A DNA stretch of 15,102 nt from Caldisericaceae bacterium (GTDB lineage Bacteria; Caldisericota; Caldisericia; Caldisericales; Caldisericaceae): the NCBI GenBank assembly GCA_026987225.1, contig JALSNB010000094.1:1-15102 (forward strand). The letters are read 5' to 3'. The first letter of the stretch is position 1; every line of letters begins with the position of its first letter. The notes beneath the pieces were generated by a model. It had not been told where the DNA came from and did no database searches. It saw nothing but the letters and a program-made list of their open reading frames with translations. Shown here piece by piece: positions 13,576 through 15,102 of this stretch. The position numbers and the translations under genes are program-made.

Positions 13576-14028
13576 TTATTTGTCTTCTTTTTCCGTATCG
13601 GATTGTGCTGCACTTTCTTCTTTTTCTTCCGGTTTTACTTCCGGTGTGCTTTCCTCTTTCGTTTCTTGTACATTTTCTTCTCTTTTCTCTTCCGCTACTT
13701 TGGGTTTTTCTTCCTCGACTTTCGCTTCTTCTTTTTTCTCGTTCATTTCTTTTTTGATGTCTTCTATTTCTTTTTTCTTATCGGCAATTTTCTTTTCAAT
13801 TTCTTCTATTCCCGCAATGAATTCTTTAATCTCATCCTGAACCGCATCGCCCAATTTACCTTCTTTGTAAAGGGTGTAAACTTTTTCTCCGAGAGAAACT
13901 ATTTTCTCCTTACGTGTCGTTCCAAGTCCCGTTATTTCCGCTTGAATTTTTGCTATTTTTGCAAGTTGTGCGGCTTTTTCTCCTGCTTCTTGGGCTCCTT
14001 TTTTGAGTTTATCCCAAAATCCTGCCAT
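13576..14028 (-). CDS. Small helical protein with acidic Glu/Lys-rich tail, function unknown
   Basis: 150 aa from ATG 14028, chosen because GGAGGTG (14035-14041) lies 6 nt upstream; an earlier in-frame ATG at 14049 lies before this site. The N-terminal half (MAGFWDKLKKGAQEAGEKAAQL..., then EKIVSLGEKVYTLYKEGKL) resembles the helical N-terminus of small uncharacterised proteins that often carry a C-terminal zinc ribbon; here there is no zinc ribbon and no Cys. Residues about 60-95 form a coiled coil (IEEIEKKIADKKKEIEDIKKE). The last about 55 residues are low-complexity Glu/Lys/Pro/Ala, probably disordered. No signal peptide or membrane segment. It has its own promoter and terminator, so it is expressed apart from its neighbours. 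The function is not recognisable. Confidence 0.85.
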   Translation of the reverse strand: MAGFWDKLKKGAQEAGEKAAQLAKIAKIQAEITGLGTTRKEKIVSLGEKVYTLYKEGKLGDAVQDEIKEFIAGIEEIEKKIADKKKEIEDIKKEMNEKKEEAKVEEEKPKVAEEKREENVQETKEESTPEVKPEEKEESAAQSDTEKEDK

Positions 14029-14058
14029 ATTACTCACCTCCGATTTCATTTTTTTTAC

Positions 14059-14087
14059 ATTATATCATAATTTTCCTAGTTTTATAA
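14059..14087 (-). promoter_or_regulatory. Extended -10 promoter of the small helical protein gene
   Basis: Minus-strand TATAAT (14059-14064) is a perfect -10, preceded by TGA to give the extended form. TTATAA (14082-14087), 17 nt upstream, is a weak -35 and contains the tpiA stop codon. The predicted start, near 14052, leaves about 24 nt of leader with a strong Shine-Dalgarno. Confidence 0.7.
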
Positions 14088-14843
14088 TCCCTTTATTTTG
14101 CTAAGAAACTTTCCTATCTCGAAAAAGCTTTCACATTTCAAACTCGCGCCGCCAACAAGTCCTCCGTCTATATCTTTCATTTTTGCAAGAGATTCTATGT
14201 TTGCAGGTTTGACACTTCCGCCGTAAAGTATTGTTGTATTCTCTCCGACGTTATCACCAAATCTTTCATCGAGTAAATTCCTTATAAATTTATGGACTTC
14301 TTCCGCTTGCTCCGGTTTTGCCGATACGCCTGTCCCGATTGCCCATATCGGTTCGTATGCAATGATAATATTAGTAATATCTTTGCTGCTAAGCCCGTCT
14401 AAATCCTTTTTGAGTTCGTTTTCTATTACTTCCTCTGTTTTTCCTGCGTTTCGCTCTTCCAATTTTTCTCCTATGCACAGCACAACCTTTAAGCCGTTTT
14501 CCAGTGCGGAATGTACTTTTTTATTTATTAGTTCGTCTTTTTCTCCGAAAATATTTCGTCTTTCGGAGTGCCCTATAATTACGTATTCCGCCCCGGCTTC
14601 TTTGAGCATAATAGGAGATACTTCTCCGGTAAAGGCGCCTTCTTTTTCAAAATACATGTTTTGTCCGCCAACTTTAATCTTTTTTGCTATTTTTGCCGTT
14701 GCGTTGATCGCGGTAAATGGCGGAAAAACGATCACTTTTAAAGGCGAGTCTTTAAATTTTTCTTCAAGGCATTTTACAAGAGACTCTCCTTCTTCTATTG
14801 TTTTGTGCATTTTCCAATTTCCTGCAAGTATTATTTCTCTCAT
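14082..14843 (-). CDS. tpiA: Triose-phosphate isomerase
   Basis: 253 aa, full length. Interconverts dihydroxyacetone phosphate and glyceraldehyde 3-phosphate in glycolysis and gluconeogenesis. Catalytic residues are all present: Asn9 and Lys11 in AGNWKMHK, His92 in IIGHSERR, Glu164 in IAYEPIWAIGTG with the mobile loop behind it, and the phosphate-binding GGSVKP and GGLVGGASL near the C-terminus. A strong Shine-Dalgarno (GGGAGGAAACAG) precedes ATG 14843. It overlaps the cytidine deaminase gene by 4 nt (ATGA), so the two are co-transcribed. Other glycolytic genes are not in view. Confidence 0.98.
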   Translation of the reverse strand: MREIILAGNWKMHKTIEEGESLVKCLEEKFKDSPLKVIVFPPFTAINATAKIAKKIKVGGQNMYFEKEGAFTGEVSPIMLKEAGAEYVIIGHSERRNIFGEKDELINKKVHSALENGLKVVLCIGEKLEERNAGKTEEVIENELKKDLDGLSSKDITNIIIAYEPIWAIGTGVSAKPEQAEEVHKFIRNLLDERFGDNVGENTTILYGGSVKPANIESLAKMKDIDGGLVGGASLKCESFFEIGKFLSKIKGL

Positions 14844-15102
14844 CTGTTTCCTCCCAAATCTTTTTTTGTAAATGCGTAGGGAAGCAAATCTTTTAATGTT
14901 GTTTCCCTTACATCACCGTTTAAATTTGCTGCGTATATTTTAATATCCAAAGAGAATTCCGACAATACTTGCCTGCATAATCCGCATGGCATTGCCGGCT
15001 CTTTCGTATCCGTAACCACGGCAATTGCTTGAAATTCCCTTTCTCCTTCACTTACTGCTTTGAAAACGGCCACTCTTTCGGCACACATACTTGCTCCGAA
15101 GC
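14840..15102 (-). CDS. cdd: Cytidine deaminase, 3' part (5' end beyond window)
   Basis: The last about 87 codons; the reading frame stays open to the right edge (FGASMCAER), so the ATG at 15088 is internal and not the start. About 45-50 N-terminal residues are missing. It deaminates cytidine and deoxycytidine to uridine forms in pyrimidine salvage. The zinc site is visible: CAERVAVFKAVSEGE holds one Cys ligand and the catalytic Glu, and MPCGLCRQVLSEF holds the other two Cys. The C-terminal LLPYAF segment is typical of tetrameric Cdd. It couples to tpiA through an ATGA overlap. Confidence 0.95.
   Translation of the reverse strand, partial: FGASMCAERVAVFKAVSEGEREFQAIAVVTDTKEPAMPCGLCRQVLSEFSLDIKIYAANLNGDVRETTLKDLLPYAFTKKDLGGNR

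Noticed and set aside
13603..14070. Plus-strand open frame with extreme Phe content opposite the small helical gene
   Set aside because: The poly-Phe composition is the reverse complement of Glu/Lys-rich codons; the minus-strand gene has a promoter, Shine-Dalgarno and terminator.

Overview
This is an AT-rich bacterial chromosome window with tightly packed, mostly overlapping genes. It looks like a thermophilic or deep-branching anaerobe: proteins are rich in Lys, Ile and Glu, an aminopropyltransferase of the type known from thermophiles is present, and genes are joined by ATGA/GTGA overlaps. Caldisericum, Dictyoglomus or Thermodesulfobium-like lineages would fit, but I cannot name the organism with confidence. 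No rRNA, tRNA, CRISPR array, insertion sequence or phage gene was seen.

Layout. (1) Positions 1-409, minus strand: the 5' part of a type IV pilus assembly ATPase (PilB/GspE), cut by the left edge. (2) Positions 565-3168, plus strand: a polyamine operon, speD - ACL5-like speE - mtaD. It makes decarboxylated SAM, transfers the aminopropyl group, and deaminates the MTA by-product. (3) Positions 3176-8177, minus strand: a type IV pilus operon read in the order major pilin - PilM/PilN fusion - PilO - GAF-GAF-GGDEF diguanylate cyclase - YjbQ - Cys-containing second pilin. A 30-bp perfect palindrome lies just after the major pilin. (4) Positions 8246-13495, minus strand: a five-gene overlapping operon, TrpF-like protein - PfkB sugar kinase - NAD synthase - uvrB - patatin-like hydrolase. 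(5) Positions 13576-14028: a single small helical, acidic-tailed protein gene with its own extended -10 promoter and terminator. (6) Positions 14082-15102: tpiA, and a cytidine deaminase cut by the right edge.

The strongest functional link is between the two pilus segments. The PilB fragment starts with an MshEN domain carrying both 24-residue cyclic-di-GMP motifs with the canonical 5-residue spacer. The pilus operon itself encodes a diguanylate cyclase with an intact GGEEF active site and RxxD inhibitory site. Together they suggest a pilus machine whose motor is set by c-di-GMP made by a co-transcribed enzyme. The polyamine operon sits, inverted, between the two pilus segments.

The second point of interest is the TrpF-like/PfkB/NadE-like trio. 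The TrpF-like protein keeps the fold and the general-acid Asp but has lost the catalytic Cys, so it is probably not a tryptophan enzyme. It is translationally coupled to a sugar kinase of unknown substrate and a divergent NAD synthase.

No stretch longer than 300 bases lacks a gene. The two larger gaps are 410-564 (divergent pilB/speD promoters) and 7506-7709 (two hairpins between the major pilin and the PilM/PilN gene).
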